A stretch of 13,259 nucleotides of DNA, from assembly GCA_024697885.1 (NCBI GenBank), contig JAILSA010000183.1, positions 1-13,259 on the forward strand. Reading direction: 5' to 3'. The notes below the pieces were generated by a model. It ran no database searches. It saw only the letters and a program-made list of their open reading frames with translations, and was not told where the DNA came from. How positions within the stretch are numbered: position 1 is the first letter of the stretch; each line of letters starts with the position of its first letter. Made by a program: the position numbers and the translations under genes. This stretch comes from Eubacterium sp. (GTDB taxonomy: Bacteria > Bacillota > Clostridia > Lachnospirales > Lachnospiraceae). This document shows positions 6,269-13,259 of the stretch, in pieces.

Positions 6269-7978
6269 TTACCTATTCTCCTGAACTTTTTGATAGTATT
6301 CTTCTAACTTTGGTCTGGCCGCCTCATAGGCCTCCTGAAGTTTAGGGTCGAACTGACTTCCCATTCCCTCTGTTATAATGGAATTGGCCTTCTCAAAATC
6401 ATAGGCATCCTTGTAGACCCTCTTGCTGACCAGGGCATCGTAGACATCGGCAATGGCCATAATTCTGGCCTCCAGAGGGATGTCCTCTCCTGCTAGCCCC
6501 TCCGGATAACCGGATCCGTCCCAGCGCTCATGATGGTAGTGGGCCACATTTTCCGCCACCACCTGAAAGGCCTCATCGTCTGTATTTTGCAAAATCTGGT
6601 GAATAACCCGGGCACCTTCTGCCGGGTGCTCCTTCATTTTGGCATATTCCTCCTCTGTAAATCGACCTGGTTTTTTCAAAACCGCATCGTCTACGGCGAT
6701 TTTTCCTAAGTCATGCATGGGTGCCGCTTTAATTACATCCTGGCAAAATTTGTTGTCAAGGTGAAGCTTTCCCTCATTTTCTATAGCTTCAATCAGGATT
6801 CTCACACCTTCACTGGTTCTCATAATGTGACCGCCTGTGGAGTTGTCACGACTCTCTACCATCATGGCCAGACTCAGAATCAAGTTGTCATGCATTTTCA
6901 CAATATGCTGGGTCTTCTCCTCCACCTCTTCCTTGAGAGTTTCGGTGTAGTTGTCCAAAAGCTTGATATACTTTTGGTTGGCACTGTCATCGTGCATGGT
7001 AATAATGTAACCCCGCTTGTGGTTGCCGGAGTGGAGATAGTTGACATCGACGCTGTAGTACTTTTCTTCCTCTCCCTCTTGAAGAGTGAACAAAAAATTG
7101 TTTTTCTTGGGATTATTTTTGAAGGCATCCAAGTAATCACGAATCGTTCTTTGGTCTCCCTCGTAGCCCAAAATAGCATCTACTGCCACCTGTTCAAACT
7201 CGGGAAAAAGTTGTCTGGCCACCGAGTTGCTTCCCAAATGCCTGTACTTAAAGTCAAAGGAAATATATCCCAAACTCTGCTCCTCCACATAGGAGTCGAT
7301 TACTGTATCGCTTACGTTGTAGAGGCTGATACGGTAGGATATGAGAATAAACATAATCTCCGAGAGCAGGTATCCCACTGGAGTCAGGTCAATCTGGTTA
7401 AAAAGATTTTTCCCGAGGAAGAAACTCAAAAGGCAAATGGCATCTGCGATTACAATCATATAGATGACAGACCGCGGCACCTGTTTTTTGCGAAAAAAAG
7501 AATAGATAACAGCCACCAGGCCGATGATCAGGAACAGACAAATGGCCACATAAAAAATGCTGTGCCCTATTCCGTATTCCTTGAACAAAACAGGCTGTCC
7601 GCTAGACCGGTCAATCCTTATATCTTTATAATAAATTTCCCCATGTCCAATGGTCAATATCATGAGAAAGAGAAAACTGCTCACTGCGAAAGAAAGGACT
7701 CTCATCCATTTCTTTACAGAAATCTGGCAGAGGTGAAGGATACTAAAAAGTATAAAAGGCTGAAGGAAGCATCCTCCTATATATGAAATTTTGATCGATA
7801 TAATAAGTTTTTCCATGCTGTCCATACCCGCACCAAAGCAGTAGCCCAAAGCAGATACGGGTACCAGAGCAAATACCATGGCAAAGTTAACATCGAAATG
7901 CTTGTGCCACATGGATATGTAAATCATGGACAAAACAAGCGAAAAAAGAAAGATAACATTATAATATATAATAGCCAA
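6269..7978 (-). CDS. Membrane 7TM-PAS-HD-GYP protein, predicted cyclic-di-GMP phosphodiesterase
   Basis: The 569-residue protein has about seven membrane segments (near 4-22, 32-50, 57-84, 94-111, 139-161, 170-188, 199-219), like the 7TM sensor found on histidine kinases. A PAS-like region (about 228-330) and a short coiled coil (about 335-365) follow. The HD-GYP domain spans about 365-560: metal ligands H384, H422-D423 in MHDLGK, H451, the H482-H483 pair and D511, with the canonical HHERWDGSGYP signature at 482-492. HD-GYP proteins with a complete site usually degrade cyclic-di-GMP, so a membrane sensor controlling that messenger is inferred. The start is TTG at 7978; AGGAGG (7989-7994) is 10 nt upstream and no ATG or GTG fits better. 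Met18 would be the next ATG but would cut the first membrane segment. It is co-transcribed with the phosphatase. Confidence 0.92.
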   Translation of the reverse strand: MAIIYYNVIFLFSLVLSMIYISMWHKHFDVNFAMVFALVPVSALGYCFGAGMDSMEKLIISIKISYIGGCFLQPFILFSILHLCQISVKKWMRVLSFAVSSFLFLMILTIGHGEIYYKDIRIDRSSGQPVLFKEYGIGHSIFYVAICLFLIIGLVAVIYSFFRKKQVPRSVIYMIVIADAICLLSFFLGKNLFNQIDLTPVGYLLSEIMFILISYRISLYNVSDTVIDSYVEEQSLGYISFDFKYRHLGSNSVARQLFPEFEQVAVDAILGYEGDQRTIRDYLDAFKNNPKKNNFLFTLQEGEEEKYYSVDVNYLHSGNHKRGYIITMHDDSANQKYIKLLDNYTETLKEEVEEKTQHIVKMHDNLILSLAMMVESRDNSTGGHIMRTSEGVRILIEAIENEGKLHLDNKFCQDVIKAAPMHDLGKIAVDDAVLKKPGRFTEEEYAKMKEHPAEGARVIHQILQNTDDEAFQVVAENVAHYHHERWDGSGYPEGLAGEDIPLEARIMAIADVYDALVSKRVYKDAYDFEKANSIITEGMGSQFDPKLQEAYEAARPKLEEYYQKVQENR

Positions 7979-7988
7979 GTAATTGCCA

Positions 7989-7994
7989 CCTCCT
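7989..7994 (-). promoter_or_regulatory. Ribosome binding site supporting a TTG start
   Basis: A perfect AGGAGG on the minus strand lies 10 nt before the TTG at 7978. No ATG or GTG in frame falls within its reach, so it decides in favour of TTG. Confidence 0.7.
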
Positions 7995-8002
7995 AAGTAA
8001 CC

Positions 8003-8008
8003 ATTATA
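8003..8008 (-). promoter_or_regulatory. -10 element upstream of the HD-GYP gene
   Basis: A perfect TATAAT on the minus strand lies 24 nt before the TTG start, which would give a very short leader beginning near 7996. The -35 position is poor. No hairpin terminator is seen in 8009-8067, so read-through from the upstream operon may also feed this gene. Confidence 0.4.
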
Positions 8009-8067
8009 CTTTAGTTTATCATGTCATCTTCCCTTTTTCAATTTATTCTATTTTTTCTCAAAATTCT

Positions 8068-8622
8068 CTATTCTATATTTTCTCTCCAGGTCGCTGGCGT
8101 AAAGTACTCCTTTAAAGGAAGGAGGCGCTCATCCACATCCACTCCCAAAACGGAGTTGAAGTTGTTGGTGGCCTGCATCTGCGCTGCAAATCCTACGATA
8201 ACAATAATTTCCTGGTCGGTATAAAACTTTCTGAGGTCCTCTAAGAGTTGGTCGGACACCTTCGTTGGGTCCTTTACAATCTGCTGTCCCAGTTCCTGCA
8301 AAAGTTTCTCATTCTCTGCTGTCTTGAAGTTGTTTGGATCCAGTCCCAATTCCCTTAAATCACTGATAAAAAACAGGGAGCACAAAAGGCATCCGTTGGT
8401 GGTGGACACGGAGTGGGCGTAGATGGTGGCCGCCCTGAGTCCCACTACTTCCACCAGGCTCTCCCAGGAATCGTACCAGCCCATAAAGGCCTTGTAGATA
8501 CCGTAATCCTGCAGCATAACCAATTTCATATTGGTAATTTTTCCCGCTGCCTCAAGTTTTTCATAGGCCTCCTTTGCCTGTCCTGTCAACTCATTTGCTT
8601 CTTTTAATTTTACTCTTGCCAT
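8068..8622 (-). CDS. Carboxymuconolactone decarboxylase (CMD/AhpD-like) family protein
   Basis: The 184-residue, mostly helical protein looks like the CMD/AhpD fold. The core GLRAATIYAHSVSTTNGCLLC (about 61-81) holds a CxxC pair (C78, C81), preceded by H70. In AhpD a His a few residues after the second Cys completes a peroxidase-reducing site; here CSLFFI follows, with no His at that place, so AhpD-type activity is doubtful and a thiol oxidoreductase of unknown substrate is more likely. The ATG at 8622 has AAGGAG at 8 nt. It is last in the metY-mccB-mccA-dehydrogenase run, 16 nt after the dehydrogenase, so it is probably co-transcribed. Family call fairly sure; role unknown. Confidence 0.75.
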   Translation of the reverse strand: MARVKLKEANELTGQAKEAYEKLEAAGKITNMKLVMLQDYGIYKAFMGWYDSWESLVEVVGLRAATIYAHSVSTTNGCLLCSLFFISDLRELGLDPNNFKTAENEKLLQELGQQIVKDPTKVSDQLLEDLRKFYTDQEIIVIVGFAAQMQATNNFNSVLGVDVDERLLPLKEYFTPATWRENIE

Positions 8623-8638
8623 ACTTTTTTCTCCTTTT

Positions 8639-9799
8639 CTAAATTGCTAATTGTAATATATTTTTTATTGCCCCCTGGTCCAACTCCAGATAATGACCTA
8701 CGGGGCCGTTTTTGGTAGCTCTTGCTGCCATCTGGTCAAAATCTCTCTCGTCAATTCCCAGGGCTGTCAAGTTGGTCTTAAGACCCAAGCCCTGGAAAAA
8801 CTCCTCTAATTTTTCCGAGAGAATATAGGCTCTCTCCTCCTGGGAAAAATCATAGGCATCTACTCCAAAAACCCTATTGGCCAAAAGGGCCAGGCGCCAT
8901 GGCTTGCGGCTTGCCACATACTGGGTCCAAGCCACCAAAACGATGGCCATACCTTCGCCGTGGGTAATGTTGTACTGGGCAGACAATTCATGTTCAATTC
9001 GGTGTGATCCCCAGTCTGCCCTTCTTCCTGCATCTAAAAAATTGTTATGAGAAATACTTGCTAACCATTGAATCTCTCCCCTGGCATTCAGGTCTTTGCT
9101 GTCTTTTTTTAACCTTTCCGCGTTGAGGAGAAGGGCCTTGATTGCCCCCTCAATCAGATAATCTGTGGTGTCGGAATTTTTCACATCGGAAAAATATCTC
9201 TCCAGAAGATGGGACAGAATATCTGCGACACCCACAAAGGTCTGATAATGGGGTAGAGTGGCGCTGTAGGAGGGATTCATAATGGCAAACTTCGGAATAA
9301 TTCTGTCATCCTCAAAACCCAGCTTCCACTCCCCCTTTGAAATAATAGCGGCATTGGATGTCTCAGATCCACTAGATGCCGTGGTGGCAATTACGCCGAT
9401 GGGAAGCACCCGGTCCGGCTGGACTCCCTTTTCAAAGAAGTCCCACACATCACCGTCATAGGGGATTCCCAGGGCCACTGCCTTGGCAGTATCTATGGCA
9501 CTTCCGCCCCCCACTGCCAGAACAAAATCCACCTGGTGGTCTCTTCCCTTTTCCACCAGACTTCTCACCAATTCCACATCTGGATTGGCCACTACGCTTC
9601 CGTCCTCTATAAGGGGAATCCCCAGTTCCTTCACAGCTATCTGCACTGTGTCATAAATCCCCAGGGTCTTTATAAAATCGCCGCTGTAGACCAGGAGAAG
9701 CGAGGTCACTCCCTCACCCTGCAAAAGGTCTTTTAGGCGGTTTTGACTCTCCGTGCCAAAGACAATCTTGGCCGGATTATAATACACAAATCCTATCAT
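8639..9799 (-). CDS. Iron-containing alcohol dehydrogenase, YqhD/butanol-dehydrogenase type
   Basis: The 386-residue product matches the usual length of group III alcohol dehydrogenases. The N-terminal nucleotide-binding domain carries GGGSAIDTAKA (97-107). The helical C-terminal half has the four metal ligands in family positions: D193 and H197 in VADILSH, H266 in GSHRIEHELSA, and H280 in THGEGMAI. It should interconvert an aldehyde and an alcohol with NAD(P)H in the cytoplasm. The closest overall look is YqhD or clostridial NADPH-butanol dehydrogenases, broad aldehyde reductases; the natural substrate cannot be told. The ATG at 9799 is 6 nt after the mccA stop, with a modest AGAGGA site inside that gene. 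The place in a sulfur operon suggests a link to 2-oxobutyrate or methionine breakdown aldehydes, but that is speculation. Confidence 0.92.
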   Translation of the reverse strand: MIGFVYYNPAKIVFGTESQNRLKDLLQGEGVTSLLLVYSGDFIKTLGIYDTVQIAVKELGIPLIEDGSVVANPDVELVRSLVEKGRDHQVDFVLAVGGGSAIDTAKAVALGIPYDGDVWDFFEKGVQPDRVLPIGVIATTASSGSETSNAAIISKGEWKLGFEDDRIIPKFAIMNPSYSATLPHYQTFVGVADILSHLLERYFSDVKNSDTTDYLIEGAIKALLLNAERLKKDSKDLNARGEIQWLASISHNNFLDAGRRADWGSHRIEHELSAQYNITHGEGMAIVLVAWTQYVASRKPWRLALLANRVFGVDAYDFSQEERAYILSEKLEEFFQGLGLKTNLTALGIDERDFDQMAARATKNGPVGHYLELDQGAIKNILQLAI

Positions 9800-9805
9800 C
9801 TATCT

Positions 9806-10732
9806 TCATCCTCTTTCTTCTACATCAAATAGTCCCTTACTCAGGTAGCGGTCTCCCCGATCTGGAAAAATCACCAAAATGTTAGCCTTTTTTACTTCCT
9901 TTGCCAGTTTCAGGCCTGCTGCCAGGCCGGCTCCAGATGAGGAGCCCACCAAAAGTCCTTCTTTCCTGGCCATAAGTCTGGCCGCCTCAAAGGCCTCCTG
10001 GTCGTTGATTTTTATCACTCGGTCCACCAGGTTTATGTCCATGGTGTCTGCAATAAAATCGTTGCCTATTCCCTCGATTTCGTAGTCCCCGTGCTGGCCT
10101 CCTCCGATGACTGACCCCACTGGGTCTGCCAGGACTCCCTGAATCTTTGGATTTTTTTCCTTCAAATATTTTAATACTCCCGAAAATGTTCCGCCGCTGC
10201 CGGCTCCTGCCACCAGGTAGTCGATTTGGCCCTCCATCTGCTCATAGATTTCAGGCCCTGTGGTCTCATAGTGGGACAGGGGGTTGGCCGGATTTCGAAA
10301 CTGCTCCAAGGCCACAGCTCCGGGGATTTGGTCCAAAAGCTCCCTGGCCTTTTTTTCCGCACCCAGCATTCCCTCTTCCCTGCTGGTGTGAATAATCTCT
10401 GCCCCCAGGGCTGCCATGATCTTTTGTTTTTCAATGGAGAACTTCTCCGGCACGGTGAAAATCACCCGGTAACCCTGGTTGAGAGCCGCCAGGGCAATAC
10501 CGATCCCCGTGTTGCCCGCTGTGGCTTCTATAATGGTTCCTCCCGGCTTTAGAACCCCCCTCTCCTTGGCATCTCGAAGCATATAGGTTCCCACCCGGTC
10601 CTTTACGCTTCCTCCCGGATTCATCAACTCCAGCTTGGCGAACAAATTCACCTCGTCCGCCACCTGCAAGTGCTTGAGTTGCAATATTGGCGTGTGTCCA
10701 ATCATGTCATGGACGCTACCATAGACATCCAT
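9806..10732 (-). CDS. mccA: PLP-dependent cysteine synthase/cystathionine beta-synthase (MccA-like)
   Basis: With the start at 10732 the protein is 308 residues, the length of CysK and MccA. The PLP lysine is K44 in NPGGSVKDR, the TAGNTG substrate loop is at 71-76, the glycine-rich phosphate loop GAGSGGT at 176-182, and the pyridine-contacting serine in GSSSGAG at 263-269. The PEKFSIEKQ and EEGMLGAE stretches look like MccA (YrhA), the homocysteine-using beta-synthase of Bacillus subtilis, rather than plain CysK; gene context next to a MccB-like lyase agrees. It would make cystathionine from homocysteine and a serine derivative, with cysteine synthase the alternative. The longer frame starting at 10780 is rejected because it overlaps mccB by 44 nt and lacks a binding site, while AGGGGGTGA (10737-10745) serves 10732. 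Confidence 0.87.
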   Translation of the reverse strand: MDVYGSVHDMIGHTPILQLKHLQVADEVNLFAKLELMNPGGSVKDRVGTYMLRDAKERGVLKPGGTIIEATAGNTGIGIALAALNQGYRVIFTVPEKFSIEKQKIMAALGAEIIHTSREEGMLGAEKKARELLDQIPGAVALEQFRNPANPLSHYETTGPEIYEQMEGQIDYLVAGAGSGGTFSGVLKYLKEKNPKIQGVLADPVGSVIGGGQHGDYEIEGIGNDFIADTMDINLVDRVIKINDQEAFEAARLMARKEGLLVGSSSGAGLAAGLKLAKEVKKANILVIFPDRGDRYLSKGLFDVEERG

Positions 10733-10736
10733 CTCG

Positions 10737-10745
10737 TCACCCCCT
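10737..10745 (-). promoter_or_regulatory. Ribosome binding site that decides the mccA start
   Basis: AGGGGGTGA on the minus strand differs from the full anti-16S complement AGGAGGTGA at one place, where G can still pair with U. It overlaps the mccB stop codon and lies 4 nt before the ATG at 10732, a typical coupled stop-start layout. Confidence 0.7.
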
Positions 10746-11891
10746 AGCAGAGGCCTCAATAGCCTGCTGCAAATCCTCAATTAAATCCTCTACATCTTCA
10801 ACTCCCACAGAGAGGCGAATTAACTCATCCACGATTCCCACCTCTTTTCGGATTTCCGGTGGAATAGCTGCATGGGTCATGGTGGCCGGATGGCAGACCA
10901 AAGATTCCACACCACCCAGACTCTCTGCCAGGGAAACCAGCCTTAGCTCCTCAAAAAATTTCCTGTAGTCGTATGTTTCCTTCAGGACAAAGGAGATCAT
11001 TGCTCCCGGTCCATCTGCCTGTTTTTTCTGTACCTGATAACCGGGATCCGACTCCAGCCCCGGATAATATACCTTGCTTACATAAGGACTTTCCTGGAGC
11101 CATTTGGCGATTTTCACCGCATTTTTCACATGGCGTTCCATGCGCAGGCCCAGAGTCTTGATTCCACGAATCATAAGGAAACTGTCCCAAGGGGCCAAAA
11201 TCCCACCGATGGAATTTTGCAGGTAGTAGAGGCGGTCTGCCAGTTCCTGATCTTTCACCACAACAAAGCCTGATATGGTATCGCTGTGGCCTCCCAGATA
11301 TTTGGTTCCACTGTGAATGACAATGTCTGCCCCCAGGGTCAAAGGTCTTTGCAGATAAGGCGTCAAAAAGGTGTTGTCCACAATGAGAAGTTTACCGTTT
11401 TGGTGAGCCACCTGGGCCACCGCCTGCAAATCTGTAACGGTCAGAAGGGGGTTGGCTGGACTCTCCACATAAATGGCCTTTACCTGGTCCGTAATTTTTT
11501 CCTCTATCTCCTCTATATTCGAGGTATTCACAATCTCATAGCTGATACCAAAATTTTTGAAAACATTGTCGAGTATGCGAAAGGTACCGCCGTAAATATT
11601 GTCGGATACAATCAGCTTGTCTCCCGCCTGAAAGAGAGACAGGACTGTATTTATAGCAGCTAGTCCCGAGGCAAAGGCCAAACCGTAGTTTCCCTGCTCC
11701 AAGTCAGCGATTAGCTTTTCCAGGGCAGCCCGGGTGGGATTTCCTGTTCTGGAGTACTCCCATCCCCGGTCCTTTCCCAGGCCATCCTGTTTGTAGGTTG
11801 AAGTCTGATAAATGGGAACATTAACAGCTCCGGTGGTCTCATCTCCGTCCACGCCTCCGTGAATTAAGATGGAATCTATTTTTAAACCCAT
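10737..11891 (-). CDS. mccB: Cystathionine gamma-lyase / homocysteine gamma-lyase (MccB-like), Cys/Met metabolism PLP enzyme
   Basis: The 384-residue protein is a Cys/Met-metabolism PLP enzyme (fold type I) of typical length. Visible marks are YSRTGNPTR (46-54) contacting PLP phosphate, the ASGLAAI helix start (74-80), D172 in VDNTF for the pyridine nitrogen, and the Schiff-base lysine K197 in IHSGTKYLGGHSD. The C-terminal SLGGVESLVCHPATMTH block (324-340) is usual for gamma-lyases and gamma-synthases. Given a MccA-like partner immediately downstream, cleavage of cystathionine to cysteine, ammonia and 2-oxobutyrate (reverse transsulfuration) is the best call; cystathionine gamma-synthase or beta-lyase cannot be excluded by eye. 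The ATG at 11891 has GGGAG 8 nt upstream; the gap from metY is 13 nt, so it is in the same operon. Confidence 0.88.
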   Translation of the reverse strand: MGLKIDSILIHGGVDGDETTGAVNVPIYQTSTYKQDGLGKDRGWEYSRTGNPTRAALEKLIADLEQGNYGLAFASGLAAINTVLSLFQAGDKLIVSDNIYGGTFRILDNVFKNFGISYEIVNTSNIEEIEEKITDQVKAIYVESPANPLLTVTDLQAVAQVAHQNGKLLIVDNTFLTPYLQRPLTLGADIVIHSGTKYLGGHSDTISGFVVVKDQELADRLYYLQNSIGGILAPWDSFLMIRGIKTLGLRMERHVKNAVKIAKWLQESPYVSKVYYPGLESDPGYQVQKKQADGPGAMISFVLKETYDYRKFFEELRLVSLAESLGGVESLVCHPATMTHAAIPPEIRKEVGIVDELIRLSVGVEDVEDLIEDLQQAIEASARG

Positions 11892-11904
11892 AGTATATCT
11901 CCCT

Positions 11905-13191
11905 TCAAGCCTTCAGGGCATCAAAGCCCTTCTGAAGGTCCCCAATAATGTCGTCGATATGTTCTGTTCCAATGGAGAGGCGGATGGTATTTTCCCTGAT
12001 TCCCAGGCGGGCAAGTTCCTCCTCAGCCAGCTGAGAATGGGTGGTAGAGGCTGGGTGAATTACCAGACTCTTCACATCTGCTACATTGGCAAGAAGGGAG
12101 AAAATCTCTAAGTTGTCAATAAACTTCCAGGCCTCTTTTCTTCCACCCTTGATATCGAAGGTAAAAATAGATGCACCTCCCTCTGGAAAATACTTTTCAT
12201 AGAGGGCATGATCTGGATGGTCTTCCAAAGATGGGTGGTTGATTTTTTCAACCTGTGGGTGTTTCTGCAAAAATTCCACTACCTTCTTAGTGTTTTCCGC
12301 ATGTCTCTCCACACGAAGAGATAGGGTTTCCACTCCCTGCAGGAGCAAGAAGGCGTTAAATGGAGAAATGGCAGCACCTGTATCTCTCAGCAAAATTGTT
12401 CGGATATAGGTGACAAAAGTTGCTGGCCCCAGGGCATCATAGAAGGACAAACCGTGGTAGCTTGGATTAGGCTCGGTCAAGTTCGGGTACTTGCCACCTT
12501 CCTTCCAGTTGAATTTACCGGACTCCACGATAATGCCTCCCAGTGTAGTACCATGACCTCCAATAAACTTGGTAGCAGAGTGAACCACAATGTCTGCCCC
12601 GTGCTCGATTGGTCGAATGAGATAAGGGGTTCCAAAGGTGTTGTCCACAACCACTGGAAGTCCGTGACGGTGGGCAATTTGGCTAATGGCATCTAAGTCT
12701 GGAATGTCACTGTTTGGGTTGCCCAGGGTCTCAAGGTAGACTGCCTTGGTGTTTTCCTGAATAGCTGCCTCTACTTCTTCCAGATTGTGGGCATCCACAA
12801 AAGTGGTCTGAATGCCGTACTGTGGAAGAGTGTTGGCCAAGAGGTTGTAGCTTCCTCCATAGATAGATTTCTGTGCTACAACATGGCCTCCGTCTGCTGC
12901 CAGGGCCTCTATGGTATAAGCAATGGCTGCGGATCCTGAAGCTACAGCCAAGGCTGCGCTTCCTCCCTCCAGGGCTGCCAGTCTGTTCTCAAGCACCTCC
13001 TGAGTGGAGTTGGTGATTCTTCCATATACATTTCCCACGTCTGCCAGGCCAAATCGGTCGGCTGCGTGTTGACTGTCATGGAAGACATAAGATGTGGTCT
13101 GATAAATCGGTACCGCTCTTGAATCTGTTGTTGGATCCGCTTGCTCCTGTCCTACGTGTAACTGTAATGTTTCAAATTTGTAATTGCTCAT
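11905..13191 (-). CDS. metY: O-acetylhomoserine sulfhydrylase
   Basis: At 428 residues the protein has the longer form typical of O-acetylhomoserine sulfhydrylases, with the extra insertion after the PLP lysine (FNWKEGGKYPNLTEPNPSYHG, about 227-247) that gamma-lyases lack. PLP contacts are YGRITNSTQ (56-64), ASGSAAI (84-90), D183 in VDNTFGTP and the Schiff-base K208 in VHSATKFIGGHG. It joins O-acetylhomoserine and sulfide to give homocysteine, the direct sulfhydrylation route to methionine. The ATG at 13189-13191 has AGGAG (13201-13205) at 9 nt. It is the first gene of a five-gene minus-strand operon. Only 68 nt of upstream sequence is in the window; no S-box or T-box is seen there, but such a leader would mostly lie outside. 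Confidence 0.95.
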   Translation of the reverse strand: MSNYKFETLQLHVGQEQADPTTDSRAVPIYQTTSYVFHDSQHAADRFGLADVGNVYGRITNSTQEVLENRLAALEGGSAALAVASGSAAIAYTIEALAADGGHVVAQKSIYGGSYNLLANTLPQYGIQTTFVDAHNLEEVEAAIQENTKAVYLETLGNPNSDIPDLDAISQIAHRHGLPVVVDNTFGTPYLIRPIEHGADIVVHSATKFIGGHGTTLGGIIVESGKFNWKEGGKYPNLTEPNPSYHGLSFYDALGPATFVTYIRTILLRDTGAAISPFNAFLLLQGVETLSLRVERHAENTKKVVEFLQKHPQVEKINHPSLEDHPDHALYEKYFPEGGASIFTFDIKGGRKEAWKFIDNLEIFSLLANVADVKSLVIHPASTTHSQLAEEELARLGIRENTIRLSIGTEHIDDIIGDLQKGFDALKA

Positions 13192-13259
13192 AATTTTATT
13201 CTCCTCTCTTATTTCTTATTATCGTTTTTTCTTATTACCTCTCGTCTGAACACATAGTA

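Noticed and set aside
6713..7786. Long plus-strand open frame of 357 codons opposite the HD-GYP gene
   Set aside because: The minus-strand product has a complete HD-GYP signature and seven membrane segments; the opposite frame has no family motifs and no ribosome binding site.
8009..8067. Terminator after the CMD-like gene
   Set aside because: The stretch is AT-rich without any convincing hairpin followed by T on the minus strand.
13192..13259. Promoter or S-box riboswitch for the metY operon
   Set aside because: A GATAAT is present but with no usable -35 partner, and only 68 nt of leader is visible, too little to support a riboswitch.

Overview
The window looks like chromosomal DNA of a Gram-positive anaerobe of the Clostridia, most likely Lachnospiraceae-like (inference). 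The signs are strong AGGAGG ribosome binding sites, an occasional TTG start, intrinsic terminators, a secreted Lys-rich bacterial Ig-like (Big2) protein, a 7TM/HD-GYP signalling protein and MccA/MccB-type sulfur enzymes. Almost everything is on the minus strand; only one gene (2798-4282) is on the plus strand.

Layout from low to high coordinates: (1) leuD followed by a truncated leuC, minus strand, with its own promoter. (2) A 344-base gene-free stretch (1078-1421). It holds the leuDC promoter, an intrinsic terminator for the argG unit, and about 190 nt of GC-rich nested palindromes resembling a non-coding IS200/IS605-type remnant or a structured RNA. (3) argG, minus strand, without argH beside it, with a good promoter overlapped by a palindrome. 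(4) A divergent plus-strand gene for a Lon-type AAA+ ATPase with no protease domain, ending at a bidirectional terminator. (5) A minus-strand run of a 7TM-PAS-HD-GYP protein, a histidine phosphatase 1 nt downstream, and a secreted Big2 protein. (6) A tight minus-strand operon metY-mccB-mccA-(iron alcohol dehydrogenase)-(carboxymuconolactone decarboxylase-like protein), which begins near the right edge.

The sulfur operon is the most coherent pathway. MetY makes homocysteine from O-acetylhomoserine and sulfide. The MccA-like enzyme is predicted to condense homocysteine or a serine derivative towards cystathionine or cysteine, and the MccB-like lyase cleaves cystathionine to cysteine, ammonia and 2-oxobutyrate. 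The dehydrogenase and CMD-like genes follow with gaps of 6 and 16 nt, so they are probably co-transcribed; their link to sulfur metabolism is unexplained.

Most of the window is ordinary amino-acid metabolism. The parts deserving a second look are the palindromic element at 1220-1409, the protease-less Lon-like ATPase with an Asn in Walker B, the charge-segregated secreted Big2 protein, and the enzyme tail of the sulfur operon. I see no CRISPR array, rRNA, tRNA, intact transposase or clear new defence system.
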